A DNA stretch of 64,000 nt from Cladopsammia gracilis (lineage: Eukaryota > Cnidaria > Anthozoa > Scleractinia > Dendrophylliidae). Under the pieces are notes generated by a model. It did no database searches and was not told the DNA's origin. It saw only the letters and a list, made by a program, of their open reading frames with translations. Position numbers and translations under genes: made by a program. The stretch lies in assembly GCA_022457155.1 (NCBI GenBank), contig JAJGOT010000205.1:124001-188000 (forward strand), in the 5' to 3' direction. Positions 1 to 9,685 of this stretch are shown piece after piece. Each line of letters opens with the position of its first letter. Within the stretch, counting starts at the first letter, position 1.

Positions 1-19
1 TTTCTACAATATCAAATTT

Positions 20-628
20 TCAAAAGATCACATCTGACTCGTTAATTATCCCAACATGAACATCGTTATCTCTTAGCCAGGACAGGACGTGTTTCCAAAA
101 ATTAGAGGATATTCTACAGGAGAAAAATAAATGCTCGACGGATCCCGTTACCTCTTGACAGAAAGTGCAGCTTGGTGATTCAACAACACCAATTAAATTA
201 AGTTTTTCGTTCGTAAAGATTATACAATTTAGAATTTTGTAAAGAAATTCCCTGATCTTGGTGTCCAAAGTGCATTGAAAGGCCAATGTATAGACCTTTT
301 TCCAGTCAATCTCTATATTTGAGTACTTGTTTGTTAATTTCTGTTTAGCGGTGGGTAACATTTGTTTTTGTTGCAAAAAGATTTGATAGACATGTTTGGG
401 AGAAATATCAAGAATTGGTACCACATTACCACTTGCCATCTTAATAGTGGGATGCTTGGAATGGGATCTGCTACTCTAACGTCAGTAGCAACTTTAATAA
501 ATGAACGCCATTCTGCAGGAATCGAGTTAAAAATGCCCATAAGGAAAAATCTTTGTTCGGGGTTAATAAGTGAAAAAGTACCGTACGAGAAGGAGTTATT
601 TGCGGAAATTAAATCTCCTACCTACTAA
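20..628 (-). pseudogene. LINE reverse-transcriptase C-terminal fragment
   Basis: Two minus-strand frames together read as the end of a non-LTR retrotransposon polyprotein. The part at 440-628 contains FNSIPAEWRSFIK, and the part at 20-439 contains a zinc-binding block CTFCQEVTGSVEHLFFSC typical of the zf-RVT region after the reverse transcriptase. A frame change separates them near 430-440. The catalytic RT domain is not present. The fragment runs to the left edge of the window, so its end may lie outside. The same block type occurs in the LINE at 52.6 kb, but the two are not close copies. This is a dead fragment, not a host gene. Confidence 0.7.
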
Positions 629-654
629 TGTTCACGTCAGGTATATACACCTAA

Positions 655-783
655 TTCAATAAAGGTTGCTTTGGTCATTGGTAGTTGGGCATTGTGAAGC
701 TATTGTTTGGCGGTCACTCAAGCAAAGCATTGCATTGTGTTCCGTATGCCCAATTACCAATGACCAAAGCAACCTTTATTGAA
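655..783. repeat. hairpin repeat with 38-bp arms
   Basis: Positions 655-692 and 746-783 are inverted copies, identical except for one base, around a 53-bp spacer. This is the form of a small foldback transposon or MITE. No coding capacity is seen. Confidence 0.8.
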
Positions 784-784
784 G

Positions 785-993
785 AAGAGGCTCCTAACAG
801 CCTATACTCATGCGCATGCGTAAGTTAATTTTATGATATATTTTAAACATGATAAGAAGATGTCCGACATGGCGAAGAGTACTCCTTCTTTTATTCAGTC
901 ATCGCTCCTGCAAACCACGTTGTTTACTATTGATTGTTTTGGAAATGAAGGCTGTACCACAATGAAGGGAATGATTCTTCTAAGTCTTATATA
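785..993. repeat. left arm of inverted repeat flanking the Polinton
   Basis: This roughly 205-bp stretch is an inverted, diverged copy of 16351-16556. The two arms lie just outside the two ends of the Polinton. A related copy lies at about 43260-43735, so it is a dispersed repeat. The arms may be the TIRs of an older transposon into which the Polinton inserted. Confidence 0.75.
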
Positions 994-1009
994 TACCAAA
1001 CATGAACAT

Positions 1010-1287
1010 AGTAGTTGGTAGAGAGGCAGTCAAATACCGTTTTTCAGACCCCTAAATAAGCCGCCAAACGTCCGAGTTACCGGGCCCCCAGGTCTCATTG
1101 CATTCGCCCTGGGGGCCCGGTAACTCGGACGTTTGGCGGCTTATTTAGGGGTCTGAAAAACGGTATTTGACGCGCCTCTCTACCAACTACTATGTACCCC
1201 CTCCCTCAAACCTGTGAGAGGGGGCAAATGCGTTTTTCCCCAAGCCCGCCCGCAACGACAAGCGAGCTATAACCAATTGAAGAAAGC
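1010..1287. repeat. Polinton left TIR with 182-bp hairpin
   Basis: Positions 1010-1092 and 1108-1191 are near-perfect inverted copies around a 15-base loop, so the terminus can fold into a long hairpin. The repeat then continues inward (gtaccccctccctcaaacc, then a weaker match ending near an AATTGAA) and matches the right end in inverted orientation. The loop also obeys the inverted order at the other end, as expected of true TIRs. Confidence 0.9.
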
Positions 1288-1368
1288 TGGTACTCACAAC
1301 TCAAAAATGCCTTCGTTCTTTCTCCCAAGGAGCACGAGGAATGCAATCGCATCTTTCACGAGAAAGGT

Positions 1369-2994
1369 ATGCAGACATTCGGAGACTGGCTGGAGTATTA
1401 CAACAATCTAGACGTGTCTCCCTTCCTCGAAGCTCTCCAAACGATGAAGGGTTTTTACACGAGCCTCGGGGTTGACATCTTCAAAGACGCGGTCTCCTTG
1501 CCAGGAGTATCAATGCAATACGTCTTGCGAGGCTCATTGAGAGGGGGACGGGGCCGCTGGGCTCCAGAACTATACACCCCCGGCCCAGAAGCGTACGCCA
1601 TGCTGAAGGGGGCTGTGGTTGGCGGGCCAAGCCTGGTCTTCACCCGCAAACATGTAGCCGGCGAAACCCGCATCCGCTCTCACAAATATGACTTAGCCCG
1701 CATCACGAAACGGATTGTGGGGTTCGATGCGAATTCTCTTTACCCCAGCACGATGCTGCAGGAGATGCCCTGTGGTAAAGAGAAGGTTGTGCATTACAAT
1801 GACCCGGTGCAGGCGGCTAGAGAGCTTTCCCTTCCCCTTCTCATAGGCAGGTGGTTCGGGTTTGCGGAGGTGGACATCGAAGTCCCTCGAGAATTGTGGG
1901 AGCAGTTCGAAGAGTTTCCCCCGTTCTTCATCAACCAAACAGTGCCTAACGAATGCGTGCCCCAGCATATGCACGCTTACCTCCAAGAAAGTGGCCGAAC
2001 CCGCTTTCCCGATCAGAAAAAGCTTCTGGGTGTGTTGTCAGCGAAAAAGATGCTTATCTACGCACCCCTCTTGAAATGGTACCTCAACAGTGCATTCAAG
2101 ATCACGGCAGTCTACCGCACGATCGATTATAGACCCAAAAAGCTCTTCGACTGGTTCGTTCGCGAGGTCGCCGACAACCGAAGGAAAGGCGACGCTGACA
2201 AGGATAAGGCACTGCTTGCCGAAGTGTTCAAGCTCCTTGGCAATAGTGCTTACGGCAAGTTCATCGAAGCCGTGGAGCGCCAAACAAGAACATTGTACAC
2301 AACGGACGAAGACGAGGTCGACAAGAATCTTCGCTCACCCTTGTTCGAAGACCTCGAAGAGATCGGAGAGGCCTACAAGATCGAGCTGCGCAAGCAAAAG
2401 ATCACAATCGACCGCCCCTTTCAAGTCGGCATTGTTGTGTATCAACTTGCCAAGCTCCGCATGCTGGAGTTCTATTACGACTTCCTTGATTGCTTCATCG
2501 ACAGGCGCGACTTCGAGCTTATCCAGATGGACACAGACAGCATGTACTTCGCTCTTGCTCACGACACTCTCGAAGAAGCAGTTCGCCCAGAACTTCGCGC
2601 CCAGTTCGAGGCGGAGAAGAAGAATTGGTTGGCGTGGGACAAGTGGAGTGGTAGAGAGCCGGGCTTATTCAAGCTTGAGAAGGAAGGCACACGGGTCATC
2701 GCTCTGTGCAGCAAGTGCTATTACGTAGAAAACGAGGCTAGCGGAGGGGCCAAGATGTCCTCCAAGGGCGTCAACAAGAAGCAGAACGAGCTTCGCTAGG
2801 AAAGGTACGAAAGCGCCCTGCAGGGGCGCAGGGACATGGCCACCAACAGGGGCTTTCGAATGCACAACGGGGCCATGTTCACATATCAGCAGCACAAGCT
2901 GGACCTCAGCGCCTACTACGACAAGCGTTGGGTGCTGCCAGACGGTATTCACACAGAACCAATCGAGTTTCACAACCCAGCTGGCGGCAACTGA
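1369..2994 (+). pseudogene. protein-primed DNA polymerase B, truncated and interrupted
   Basis: This is the palm/thumb half of the Polinton type B replicative polymerase. Counting from the ATG at 1369, motif A (DANSLYPS) starts at residue 120, motif B (GNSAYG) has its Asn at about 292, and motif C (DTDS) has its aspartates at 388 and 390. The VGGPS block upstream is typical of Polinton polymerases. The frame is open upstream to a TAA at 1270-1272, so the first residues probably lie before 1369. The exonuclease and primer-protein parts are missing: about 480 residues remain where a whole enzyme has roughly 1000 or more. A TAG at 2797-2799 cuts off the last 64 codons, which still read as polymerase C-terminus to a TGA at 2992-2994. 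The gene converges with the integrase and overlaps it by 25 bases. Confidence 0.92.
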
Positions 2995-4189
2995 GTGCCC
3001 GGCGGCACAACCATCAACTCCTCACGCACAAACCCCCGCTTGGGGCCGTCGTAAAGGTAATACACGACAGGTACATCTGGTTTGGTCACAACCTTCTCGA
3101 TGTTGTAGACCTTCAAAGACCAGATCGGATCCGTCGGTCGTCGACTACCCCCCTCAAGCTCACCGGGGTAATACAGATATCTCAAGTTCACCCTAGGTGG
3201 GAGCTTCTTTTCATTCACCCCTACAGGTCTAGCATATGGGGTTGCGGGCTTGGCTGAGGTTGCTTTCTCTTTGATTGCTTGTGCAGGCTTCTTGCCAGTC
3301 AATCTGGTTACTTCATTGTTCAAGGCCGAGATAACATTTGGCAATCTTTTAACCCAAGCAGTCGAACGGCCAGAGGGTAGATTCATTTCAACTGCGTACT
3401 GGTAACCAAACAATCGTTCAGCCAGGGTTCTGTTGAATCTTTCAACAATCCCTTGGTCTCTGTGGATATCAACGCGCCCACGGCGAATGGTTGTTTTATG
3501 GGCCCCAGTCTCTTTAGTCACAGCCCCCATAAACTCTGTCCCCGGGTCTACTTGCAACAGTTGTGGCCATTTCAAAGGCCCGCGCCTATATACCCGGGCC
3601 AACGCCTTCGAAACTTCATCAGACTCTTTCGAAGTCAATGGCTCTGCTGCTTTGTAACGGCTTGCTACATCAACAACTTTTAAAGCATATTTGTAAATTT
3701 TCCTCCCATGAGGCAGTTTGTCGTGTGGCAAAAAAGTAGATCCGCTTGATGCACTGCATTAGGAGTTTGAACATCAAACTTTGGTCGAGGGATATGGCGT
3801 GGTGCAGGGAGATATACTTGCCAAATGGCTTGTTTGACGAGCCATTTCTTTGCCATCTCTTCAGAGACCTTGGCTGCTGCAGCTAGCTTTTTGACAGCAG
3901 CAAGACCTTTCCAGTAGCCTTTGGGGCCGAAATAGATCTTTGAGAGTTTAGCCTCCATATACAGCATCACGTCAATGAGATGGCCACGGGCAAAAGTAAA
4001 TTTTTGTATAATTTTTGAAGCTTCAGATTTCTCTGATGGAGTCGCGTAATCGCTCTTTGCAATTTCTTCAAAAAGTTGAATACATTCATGAAATGAATCA
4101 ACAAGGTCCCCGATGTTTTCATTGATAAAGTGATCAGACCATTCTGAGAAGAAGTCTTGTAACTTTGCATTCGCACAGGTCTTAGACAT
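2970..4189 (-). pseudogene. Polinton retroviral-type integrase, one frameshift
   Basis: Two overlapping minus-strand frames make one integrase. The N-terminal part (4189 to about 3732) is helical and ends in HQADLLF, holding the first catalytic Asp near 3741. The rest (about 3731-2970) holds VDPGTEF (second Asp near 3547) and IVERFNRTL (Glu near 3442). The Asp and Glu are 34 residues apart, as expected of rve integrases. A C-terminal segment near 3000-3060 resembles the small beta domain seen at this place in the family. The frame changes at a run of six T near 3735, consistent with a one-base deletion. A TATATATA box lies four bases before the ATG. In Polintons the integrase inserts the element and makes 6-bp duplications. 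Confidence 0.9.
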
Positions 4190-4193
4190 GTTG

Positions 4194-4201
4194 TATATAT
4201 A
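4194..4201 (-). promoter_or_regulatory. TATATATA box of the integrase gene
   Basis: An eight-base TATATATA lies four bases upstream of the ATG at 4189. It is one of about ten such boxes placed directly before start codons in this element. Confidence 0.6.
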
Positions 4202-4216
4202 CCTAGGATTGTTTTT

Positions 4217-4882
4217 CTACAATAGGCGAAATGCTGCATATCCAAGGGCAAGGGCGCCAGTGCCGATAAACAAGAGTTCGCCTTGTTTCTGCTGTGGGCC
4301 TGGTTTATAGAAGTCAGAGAACTCGGGCTCTTTGGGGAGTGTTATTTGCTGCTCTCGATGTGTTTGGTTGTAGAGCACCAGAGCTTGGTCAGTGTCTTGA
4401 AAGTTGTGTTTCGCTTGATCTTTGATCCGATCATTGCTGGCAATCCAGTCGAGGAGCTTTGTGCGGTCTTTCTGATATTTAGCGTAGGCCGCTTGATAGG
4501 CCTGTAACGCCTTGTCGTGTCTGGTCTTCTCTTCCAGAGCGGCTTTTCCGTTGTCGCCGGATAAGTATTTTGCCAGGTAGTTGCCACCAGTAAAAGCAGC
4601 GGCATTCAAAATTGCTCCACCAACCATAATAGCGATTGAGGCCATTGCTATATATATGATTTGCATTGAGGCAGGGAGAATCTTCTGGTCCTCGAGATAT
4701 TTCTTGAGAGCGATGCTCCCAGCCATGACGGCAGTGAACTTCACGTAGTTCATGAGATTCGAGCTGGGGTCGGCCGTGAGATTTTCCTTGACGACCTTTT
4801 TGCCAACCCAGCCAATACTTGCGACAAGGCCAGTTATTGTGGCCGCATCAAGAACAGCTTTCACGAGCTTGTTGTCAGACAT
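4217..4882 (-). CDS. Polinton membrane protein, unknown function
   Basis: The start is placed at the ATG at 4882 (MSDNKLVKAV), because it follows a long TATATATA box and because the longer open frame upstream only reads through that box and the end of the neighbouring gene. The protein has about 221 residues. Hydrophobic stretches lie near residues 18-32, 50-62 and 75-100, and another at the C-terminus (LLFIGTGALALGYAAF), with a Lys/Asp/Gln-rich helical segment between. I do not recognise the family. Its place among capsid genes and its membrane segments suggest a virion or virion-membrane protein, which is inference. It appears intact. Confidence 0.7.
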   Translation of the reverse strand: MSDNKLVKAVLDAATITGLVASIGWVGKKVVKENLTADPSSNLMNYVKFTAVMAGSIALKKYLEDQKILPASMQIIYIAMASIAIMVGGAILNAAAFTGGNYLAKYLSGDNGKAALEEKTRHDKALQAYQAAYAKYQKDRTKLLDWIASNDRIKDQAKHNFQDTDQALVLYNQTHREQQITLPKEPEFSDFYKPGPQQKQGELLFIGTGALALGYAAFRLL

Positions 4883-4886
4883 GGTG

Positions 4887-4907
4887 TATATATATATATA
4901 TATATAT
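4887..4907 (-). promoter_or_regulatory. long TATATATA box
   Basis: About 21 bases of alternating TA lie four bases upstream of the ATG at 4882, the longest of the boxes in the element. Confidence 0.6.
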
Positions 4908-4910
4908 TTT

Positions 4911-5340
4911 TTACTCCATCTCGCGAATTCTTCGTCTCGGTGGTGGGGGAGTTTGAACTTCATTCACCACTGCCGGCGCAGGGGCTGGGGTCGTCGGGGT
5001 ATTCATAATGGCCTCGCGTTGGTAATAGACGCCCCAAGCGGATATAATTACCCCCGACAACTGTTATAATCCAGAAACCAGAGTTGCTGCTAGCTTCTTC
5101 ATTTGTCGAGTTTTGGGGTGCCGAGTTTGGGGCAGGCTCGTTTGTTGTTTTAGAAGCTTGTGCTTGTTTTTTTGCCTCTCTTGCCAGGCGGTTGCGCTCA
5201 GCAAGCCTTTTGCCAGAAGCAACACGACCAGGGTTTTTGGCTGGAGCAGTCTTTGGGGTATCAGAGGTAACGTGTGTGTTGGTTGTGTTTGCTGCTGGCG
5301 TGGCTGTTTCTTCAGGCACCGTCTCGAGTGGTTGAGCCAT
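4911..5340 (-). pseudogene. small single-pass membrane protein, one frameshift
   Basis: It begins with two adjacent ATG codons at 5343/5340. A Thr/Pro/Ala-rich start and a basic segment (GKRLAERNRLAREAKKQ) lead to a hydrophobic segment beginning SGFWIITVVG. In a run of G near 5055 the frame is lost; the other frame continues with a hydrophobic stretch, a Pro-rich linker and a basic tail, ending at a TAA at 4911-4913, immediately before the TATA box of the next gene. A one-base insertion explains this. The function is unknown; a small virion membrane protein would fit. Confidence 0.65.
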
Positions 5341-5348
5341 CATGTGTG

Positions 5349-5360
5349 TATATGTATATT
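5349..5360 (-). promoter_or_regulatory. TATATGTATATT box
   Basis: This variant of the TA-rich box lies just upstream of the paired ATG codons at 5343/5340. Confidence 0.5.
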
Positions 5361-5435
5361 TTTATTTTAAACCTTCGTGGTTCCTGCCAGTTTCCTACAA
5401 GATTCCTACAAGATTCCTGTCAGGTTCCTGTCAGA

Positions 5436-6056
5436 TTATGTATCAACAACTTCATCAAAACATGTGTCAACTTCATCAAAACCCTCGAGTGGATAACCTT
5501 CCCCATCTCTGCTTGGGTGTACAGGTGGAGAAGGTTGAGGAGGCAAGTCTTCTGGCTCCTTTTTGAAGTCGATGTGTTTTGTAGTGATCAAAACAGCATT
5601 GGCCAAGGCCAAGAATCGCCCACATCGCAGTGCAAGGTTTCCAGCAAGAGATGAAAGTTCATGGTTAATCATGTAGTCATTTTTGACTTCTTTCTGCAGT
5701 GCCTCCACATCGTCAATCTTAACAACCATGCCGGCGCCTTTGGTTGCGAACATTATAACGCTGTCAATCAGAGACTCGCTCGTCTTGTTGCCGACATAGG
5801 TTTCATACCTTTTGTAGTACTTTTCAACCTGTTTATCCGTCAGACGCTTCACCTGCTCGTGTGTTAGCTGGACACCGAGGGCCTCTTTTGATTTGCCGGT
5901 TGAAACAAGGACTGCCAGTTTCTCGCGTTGAGCTGGAGTGTCATTACCTGTTAAGACTTCAGGAATCGCTGATGGCAAGGAGCTATCAGGGACTGTTTCT
6001 AGCTGCTGCATGACTTCATTCATTAAGGCCACGTCGTCTGGGTGGAGTGTTGCCAT
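5436..6056 (-). CDS. Polinton conserved protein, unknown function
   Basis: An intact 206-residue frame starting MATLHPDDV, with a TATATATT box five bases upstream. It is mostly helical by composition, with no transmembrane segment apart from one weakly hydrophobic stretch (LALRCGRFLALANAVL), and ends in a Pro-rich acidic tail. I recall similar proteins in cnidarian Polintons but know no function for them. It lies in the minus-strand structural cluster between two membrane-protein genes and the ATPase, so a role in the particle or its assembly is possible. Confidence 0.75.
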   Translation of the reverse strand: MATLHPDDVALMNEVMQQLETVPDSSLPSAIPEVLTGNDTPAQREKLAVLVSTGKSKEALGVQLTHEQVKRLTDKQVEKYYKRYETYVGNKTSESLIDSVIMFATKGAGMVVKIDDVEALQKEVKNDYMINHELSSLAGNLALRCGRFLALANAVLITTKHIDFKKEPEDLPPQPSPPVHPSRDGEGYPLEGFDEVDTCFDEVVDT

Positions 6057-6060
6057 TGCG

Positions 6061-6068
6061 TATATATT
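6061..6068 (-). promoter_or_regulatory. TATATATT box
   Basis: The box lies five bases upstream of the ATG at 6056. Confidence 0.55.
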
Positions 6069-6074
6069 CTGTAT

Positions 6075-6313
6075 TTATTTTTCAATTATCCTCTTGATGT
6101 CAGGTAAAAGACTTTCAACCTCTCGTATAAGCGCTGTCATGGTGGCTGGGCACACAGTGGTTTCAAAGGATAGCGGTTAAGAAGCATGAGACGCAGATCG
6201 TCCGCGTCAGCGGTTTTGATTATCTGTATTTGCATCTCCTCCGCATGACTCTGCAATACACCCAGAAGTTGTGAAAAGACCGTGAGCTTGTGTATACTGG
6301 TTGAGGTGTTCAT
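6075..6313 (-). pseudogene. small Polinton ORF, probably frameshifted
   Basis: An ATG at 6313 follows a TATATATAT box by nine bases and opens a 58-codon frame (MNTSTSIHKL...) to a TGA at 6137-6139. A neighbouring frame then gives a charged helical ending (ALIREVESLLPDIKRIIEK) to a TAA at 6075-6077, close to the next gene's box. I infer one small gene of about 78 residues with a frameshift near 6170. The function is unknown. The promoter position is the best evidence that it is real. Confidence 0.45.
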
Positions 6314-6322
6314 GGTTCAGCG

Positions 6323-6331
6323 TATATATAT
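6323..6331 (-). promoter_or_regulatory. TATATATAT box
   Basis: The box lies nine bases upstream of the ATG at 6313 and just after the end of the ATPase gene. Confidence 0.55.
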
Positions 6332-6335
6332 GTTT

Positions 6336-7077
6336 TCACATTTTCACTTCTATCCCATATGGGTGTCGCAGAGAGAAGACTAGGTGAGAAAACTTGTGCC
6401 CCTTTAATTTTGCAATCAACTCTTTGTACTCTTGTTGTTCAAGCTCCCCGGCATAGTCATCGAATATGGCCTTCGTTGTTTTGCTTGATGGAGTGTAAAA
6501 AAGCACAATCGCTGCAACGTTTTCCCTAAAGGGTTTCGCAATGCTGGTTAACTGTTGGGTTAGCACCCACACTGACAAGCCGCTGTGGCGAGCACTGAAG
6601 CCTAGTTTCCCAAGTTGACTAGTGCGACCTTTCACATCCTTCGAAGCAGCACAGTCATCGAGCACAAAGAGCGTGTTTGTCCCGTCGAAGTAATAACTGG
6701 CTAAAGTTAACCATGCTTCAATCTCATGCTGCTGACAGTCTATCACGAAAATGCGTGGCTCCTTGTCCACGAAACCGTCGTAGGTCTTGGGCAGAAGAGA
6801 ACGATATAGTCAAACTTACCCCTGAAGGGGCCGCGCAGCTGATTCAGAAGATATTGTGTTTTGCCAGAGCTAGTCGGCCCGATAATTAGGGCATTGAATG
6901 GCAGCTTTCCTTGGCTCCATTCTTTATATGTGGGTATTTTATCATTTTCGACCCTGGCTCTTCTGTTGGCGGGGCCGGAGCCTTAGTAAGAAGTAGTTTT
7001 GTTATTTCATTGTGTGTTAGCGGCCTTGAAACAGGCCGGGGTTTTGGCTTATCATAAAATTTGAAGGCACTAGACAT
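6336..7077 (-). pseudogene. genome-packaging ATPase (FtsK/HerA type), two frameshifts
   Basis: Three minus-strand frames join into one ATPase of about 245 residues. The first (7077 to about 6950) starts MSSAFKFYDK. The second holds the Walker A loop GPTSSGKT near 6857-6880. The third (6770-6336) holds the Walker B strand NTLFVLDDC near 6660-6680 and a sensor-like VWVLTQQ. This order and size match Polinton and adintovirus packaging ATPases, which pump DNA into the capsid. The frame changes lie near 6945-6955 and 6785-6792. A TATATATA box precedes the ATG. Confidence 0.88.
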
Positions 7078-7089
7078 GGCGGTTAGAGT

Positions 7090-7097
7090 TATATATA
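7090..7097 (-). promoter_or_regulatory. TATATATA box of the ATPase gene
   Basis: The box lies 12 bases upstream of the ATG at 7077, in the 27-base gap after the major capsid gene. Confidence 0.6.
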
Positions 7098-7104
7098 CGT
7101 GTGT

Positions 7105-8355
7105 TTAATACTGAACAGCCTGCAGCTGCCTGTCCATGATGTTCATCTGTGAGTCGCTGATGGTGTATATGTGGCAGTGCACGTTTCCCGAGCCGGAGGT
7201 TGTCCTTTCGATCTCAAGATGTACGCCATCCTTTGTGTTGACGAGGCGTTGGCCGTTGCCATGTAGGGTTTTATCAACCATTGATCTAAGGTCGATAAGG
7301 AGGCCAAACTTGTTGCCTGTGAGATATTTGTTTAGATTCATGTTTGGCCTGCCATCACCCCTCTTTTTGAAGAGGCGGCTGACCTCACGCCACATATCGG
7401 TCCCGTTGATGCCTTCGTTGTAAATCCTGTTGGGGGAGCCGTTTATAGTGACATTAACTTTGGTTATGTCTGGGTTGAAGTATTTTTCTGAGTCCCTGGC
7501 TCCTGCTGTGTAGGGTTCGATGAATAGCAGAAGGATGGCTTTCAGTGATCTGCGCTGCGGGTTCACCCTGAGATTCAGCCGTGCGTCTGAACCCTTCGAG
7601 AAGGGGACGACTTCCTCTCGCATGATATGGTCGTAGGCAAACTCCTTTCCGCTAGAGTATACACTTGTTGCCTCGTCAGCCAGCTGCTTACTTCGGATTG
7701 TCTCGTACTCAAGCTGGATATTTGTCAACTTGTAGACAAGCTTGCTTGTATCCGAACCCTTGACAACTTGAGAAGCCGGGGCAAGCGTAATCTCGCATGT
7801 CAAATCATTGTAGAGTGCTTGTGGGTACATTACACCGTGGTCTGTTATAATCTGGTGGTCAAGATTGATGCGATATTTGTTTTTGTAAATTGTCTCCAGC
7901 TTGTTTTCCGCATCCACGCCAGAGGACTTCTTGTCGCCGGCACTAGAGCGGATCTTGCTCAAGTCTACACTCTGAATGCCCTCGGGGAGCATGTTGTCTC
8001 TCTTGTCAACAGAAAGGAAAAGGTCCTCAAAGATTTTGTAAATATCGTACCCAACGGTGTCCTGGACAGTGGCGGCGACAAACTTGACAACGAGCCTGTC
8101 AACTAGTGCTCTGGAGACATTTTGTACAAGATAGTTGTTTGCGTGGCCGCCGGCAAGGTCGATGTTAAAGATCAAGGCAAGCGAGCCCGACACGATAACC
8201 TCATGTTCGTTGAGCTTGGGCACCGAAACGTATAGGGTCTCGCCAGGGTTGGCTGTAGGGCGCTCAAATGTGATGCGCTTTACGGTGCGCTCTGCTTTCA
8301 TAGCACCAAGAATCTTCTCGGCATTCGTTGGGAGGAGGTTTGGTTGCACGGCCAT
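7105..8355 (-). CDS. major capsid protein (hexon-like, double jelly-roll)
   Basis: An intact 416-residue frame, the longest undamaged gene of the element. It begins MAVQPNLLPTNAEKILGAMK and ends NIMDRQLQAVQY. The composition is beta-rich with few long helices. The sequence and length fit the adintovirus/Polinton hexon group, whose animal genome copies are often labelled 'F54H12.2-like'. The protein would form the icosahedral shell. No break, insertion or missing part is seen. It shares a 42-base bidirectional promoter gap with the plus-strand gene at 8398. The family call comes from recalled similarity; the fold itself cannot be seen from sequence alone. Confidence 0.85.
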   Translation of the reverse strand: MAVQPNLLPTNAEKILGAMKAERTVKRITFERPTANPGETLYVSVPKLNEHEVIVSGSLALIFNIDLAGGHANNYLVQNVSRALVDRLVVKFVAATVQDTVGYDIYKIFEDLFLSVDKRDNMLPEGIQSVDLSKIRSSAGDKKSSGVDAENKLETIYKNKYRINLDHQIITDHGVMYPQALYNDLTCEITLAPASQVVKGSDTSKLVYKLTNIQLEYETIRSKQLADEATSVYSSGKEFAYDHIMREEVVPFSKGSDARLNLRVNPQRRSLKAILLLFIEPYTAGARDSEKYFNPDITKVNVTINGSPNRIYNEGINGTDMWREVSRLFKKRGDGRPNMNLNKYLTGNKFGLLIDLRSMVDKTLHGNGQRLVNTKDGVHLEIERTTSGSGNVHCHIYTISDSQMNIMDRQLQAVQY

Positions 8356-8363
8356 AGCCAGAG

Positions 8364-8373
8364 TATATATATA
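8364..8373 (-). promoter_or_regulatory. TATATATATA box of the major capsid gene
   Basis: The box lies eight bases upstream of the ATG at 8355. A second box for the opposite strand lies 12 bases away. Confidence 0.6.
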
Positions 8374-8385
8374 TTTTTAAAATTA

Positions 8386-8393
8386 TTTATATA
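8386..8393 (+). promoter_or_regulatory. TTTATATA box of the plus-strand gene
   Basis: The box lies four bases upstream of the ATG at 8398, the plus-strand half of the bidirectional gap. Confidence 0.55.
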
Positions 8394-8397
8394 CATC

Positions 8398-8559
8398 ATG
8401 GCAGAAGGTGGATATGATATACCTGGCGAGAACGAAAACACCGGGCTTGACTGGGATATAGACCACGATGATGACGACGAAGAAGAAGAAGTTGACACAA
8501 CAACCCCCTTTCAACCGGGCGGCACATCCACCCCATATCATGGCGGTGAAGAGCATTAA
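8398..8559 (+). CDS. short acidic N-terminal ORF of a structural gene
   Basis: A 53-residue acidic frame (MAEGGYDIPGENENTG..., with a DDDDEEEE tract) directly behind a TATA box. It ends at a TAA that is immediately followed in the same frame by the ATG of the next open frame. It is therefore probably the start of the longer coiled-coil gene, cut off by a stop mutation. A separate small protein cannot be excluded. Confidence 0.55.
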   Translation: MAEGGYDIPGENENTGLDWDIDHDDDDEEEEVDTTTPFQPGGTSTPYHGGEEH

Positions 8560-9685
8560 ATGCATACAGTGCCTCACGAACAGAGCGGCTTAGACATGTA
8601 CCTCACAGACATGTACCCAAATGCGAATAAAGCCGCTATCGAAACATTTTACAAAACAGATAGAACAGGCAAAAACCCGAGGCTGTACGTTAAAATGGTT
8701 GGCAGTGGAAAAAAGGCATATCCTGTGTTTACAAAAAGCGCTGTAACACGCCAACTAAGGGAAAACCCGCAGCTTTCACAAGAAATCAAAAGATATCTCG
8801 GAAAGTCAATGTTTGATCAGATGAAAGACTATCAAGCAGAACAAAATCAAAAACAACAAATGGAAAAAACGATCGCAGATAGAGACAAGGTTCGTCAAGA
8901 CATAGACGAACTTGAAAATCAAATAAAACAGACTGATGACCAGATTCAGGAGCTTAAAAACCAGTGGCCACTGAATGAAGAAGAAATGCAAAGGCTGAAA
9001 GATAGAAAGAAAAAGCTTGAATCTGAGCATCAAAATAAAAGAAAAGAACTGCTACAGTTACAGAAAACAGCAAAACAAGCAGAAAAAAATAGAAGAAGAC
9101 ATCAATAAACTCACGACCGTCACTTACAACATAAATAGTAACATAAATGAACTTAGGGCAAAGATAGACGCTAAAAAACCGCTTGATGAACTGAAACAAC
9201 AAAAAGAAGAGCTTGCACAACTAAACGCTGAAGACAGACGCGTGATAGAGGATGAGAACACTTCTCCCTCTGACAGAGAAGCTGCAGAAGCCCGAGTTGC
9301 AGAACGTGGCGAAGAGCTGGCAAGAGTCAATACAGAAATCGAGGAGAGAGAAAGGGGCATGCCTTTGAGAGAACGGGTCAAAGAGATATTCAAGAAATAT
9401 GGCTGGACCCTGCAAGCAGTTGTTCTGGCTGCAGGTCTAGTCATAGGCGCTGTGACGATTGCTGCAATGAATGGCTTAAAGGCCGGTACAAAGGCTATTG
9501 GCAATGGGCTTAAAGAAATAGGAAATAAGGTTGCCTCCATTCTGCCAGGCTTGATCGGCTCAATCGTGAACTTTATCTTCAAAACAACCGGTCAGGTTAT
9601 CTCCTTCCTTGGCGAGCACGCCTGGCTGCTGATCCTTGCCGTTGTGGGCTTCATGATTGAAAGGATCACCAAGCGCAGGAGATAA
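8560..9685 (+). pseudogene. coiled-coil membrane protein, one frameshift
   Basis: Two overlapping frames (8560-9108 and about 9075-9685) form one protein of about 375 residues. A globular start is followed by a long Glu/Lys/Gln-rich coiled coil from about 8820 to 9350, then a hydrophobic segment at 9409-9470, a Gly/Ala/Ile amphipathic part, a second hydrophobic segment at 9618-9657 and a basic RRR end. The frame changes at a run of seven A near 9085, consistent with a one-base insertion. With the acidic frame at 8398 the original gene was about 430 codons. Large coiled-coil membrane proteins are usual among Polinton structural genes, but I know no precise role. Confidence 0.7.

Noticed and set aside
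3725..3750. Programmed frameshift in the integrase
   Set aside because: The T run is not arranged as a standard X-XXY-YYZ slippery site in the zero frame, and other genes in the element have similar breaks, so a mutation is simpler.
4883..4963. N-terminal extension of the membrane-protein frame (MKFKLPHHRDE...)
   Set aside because: It reads antisense-independent shadow sequence through the TATA box and the end of the neighbouring gene; the ATG at 4882 behind the box is the better start.
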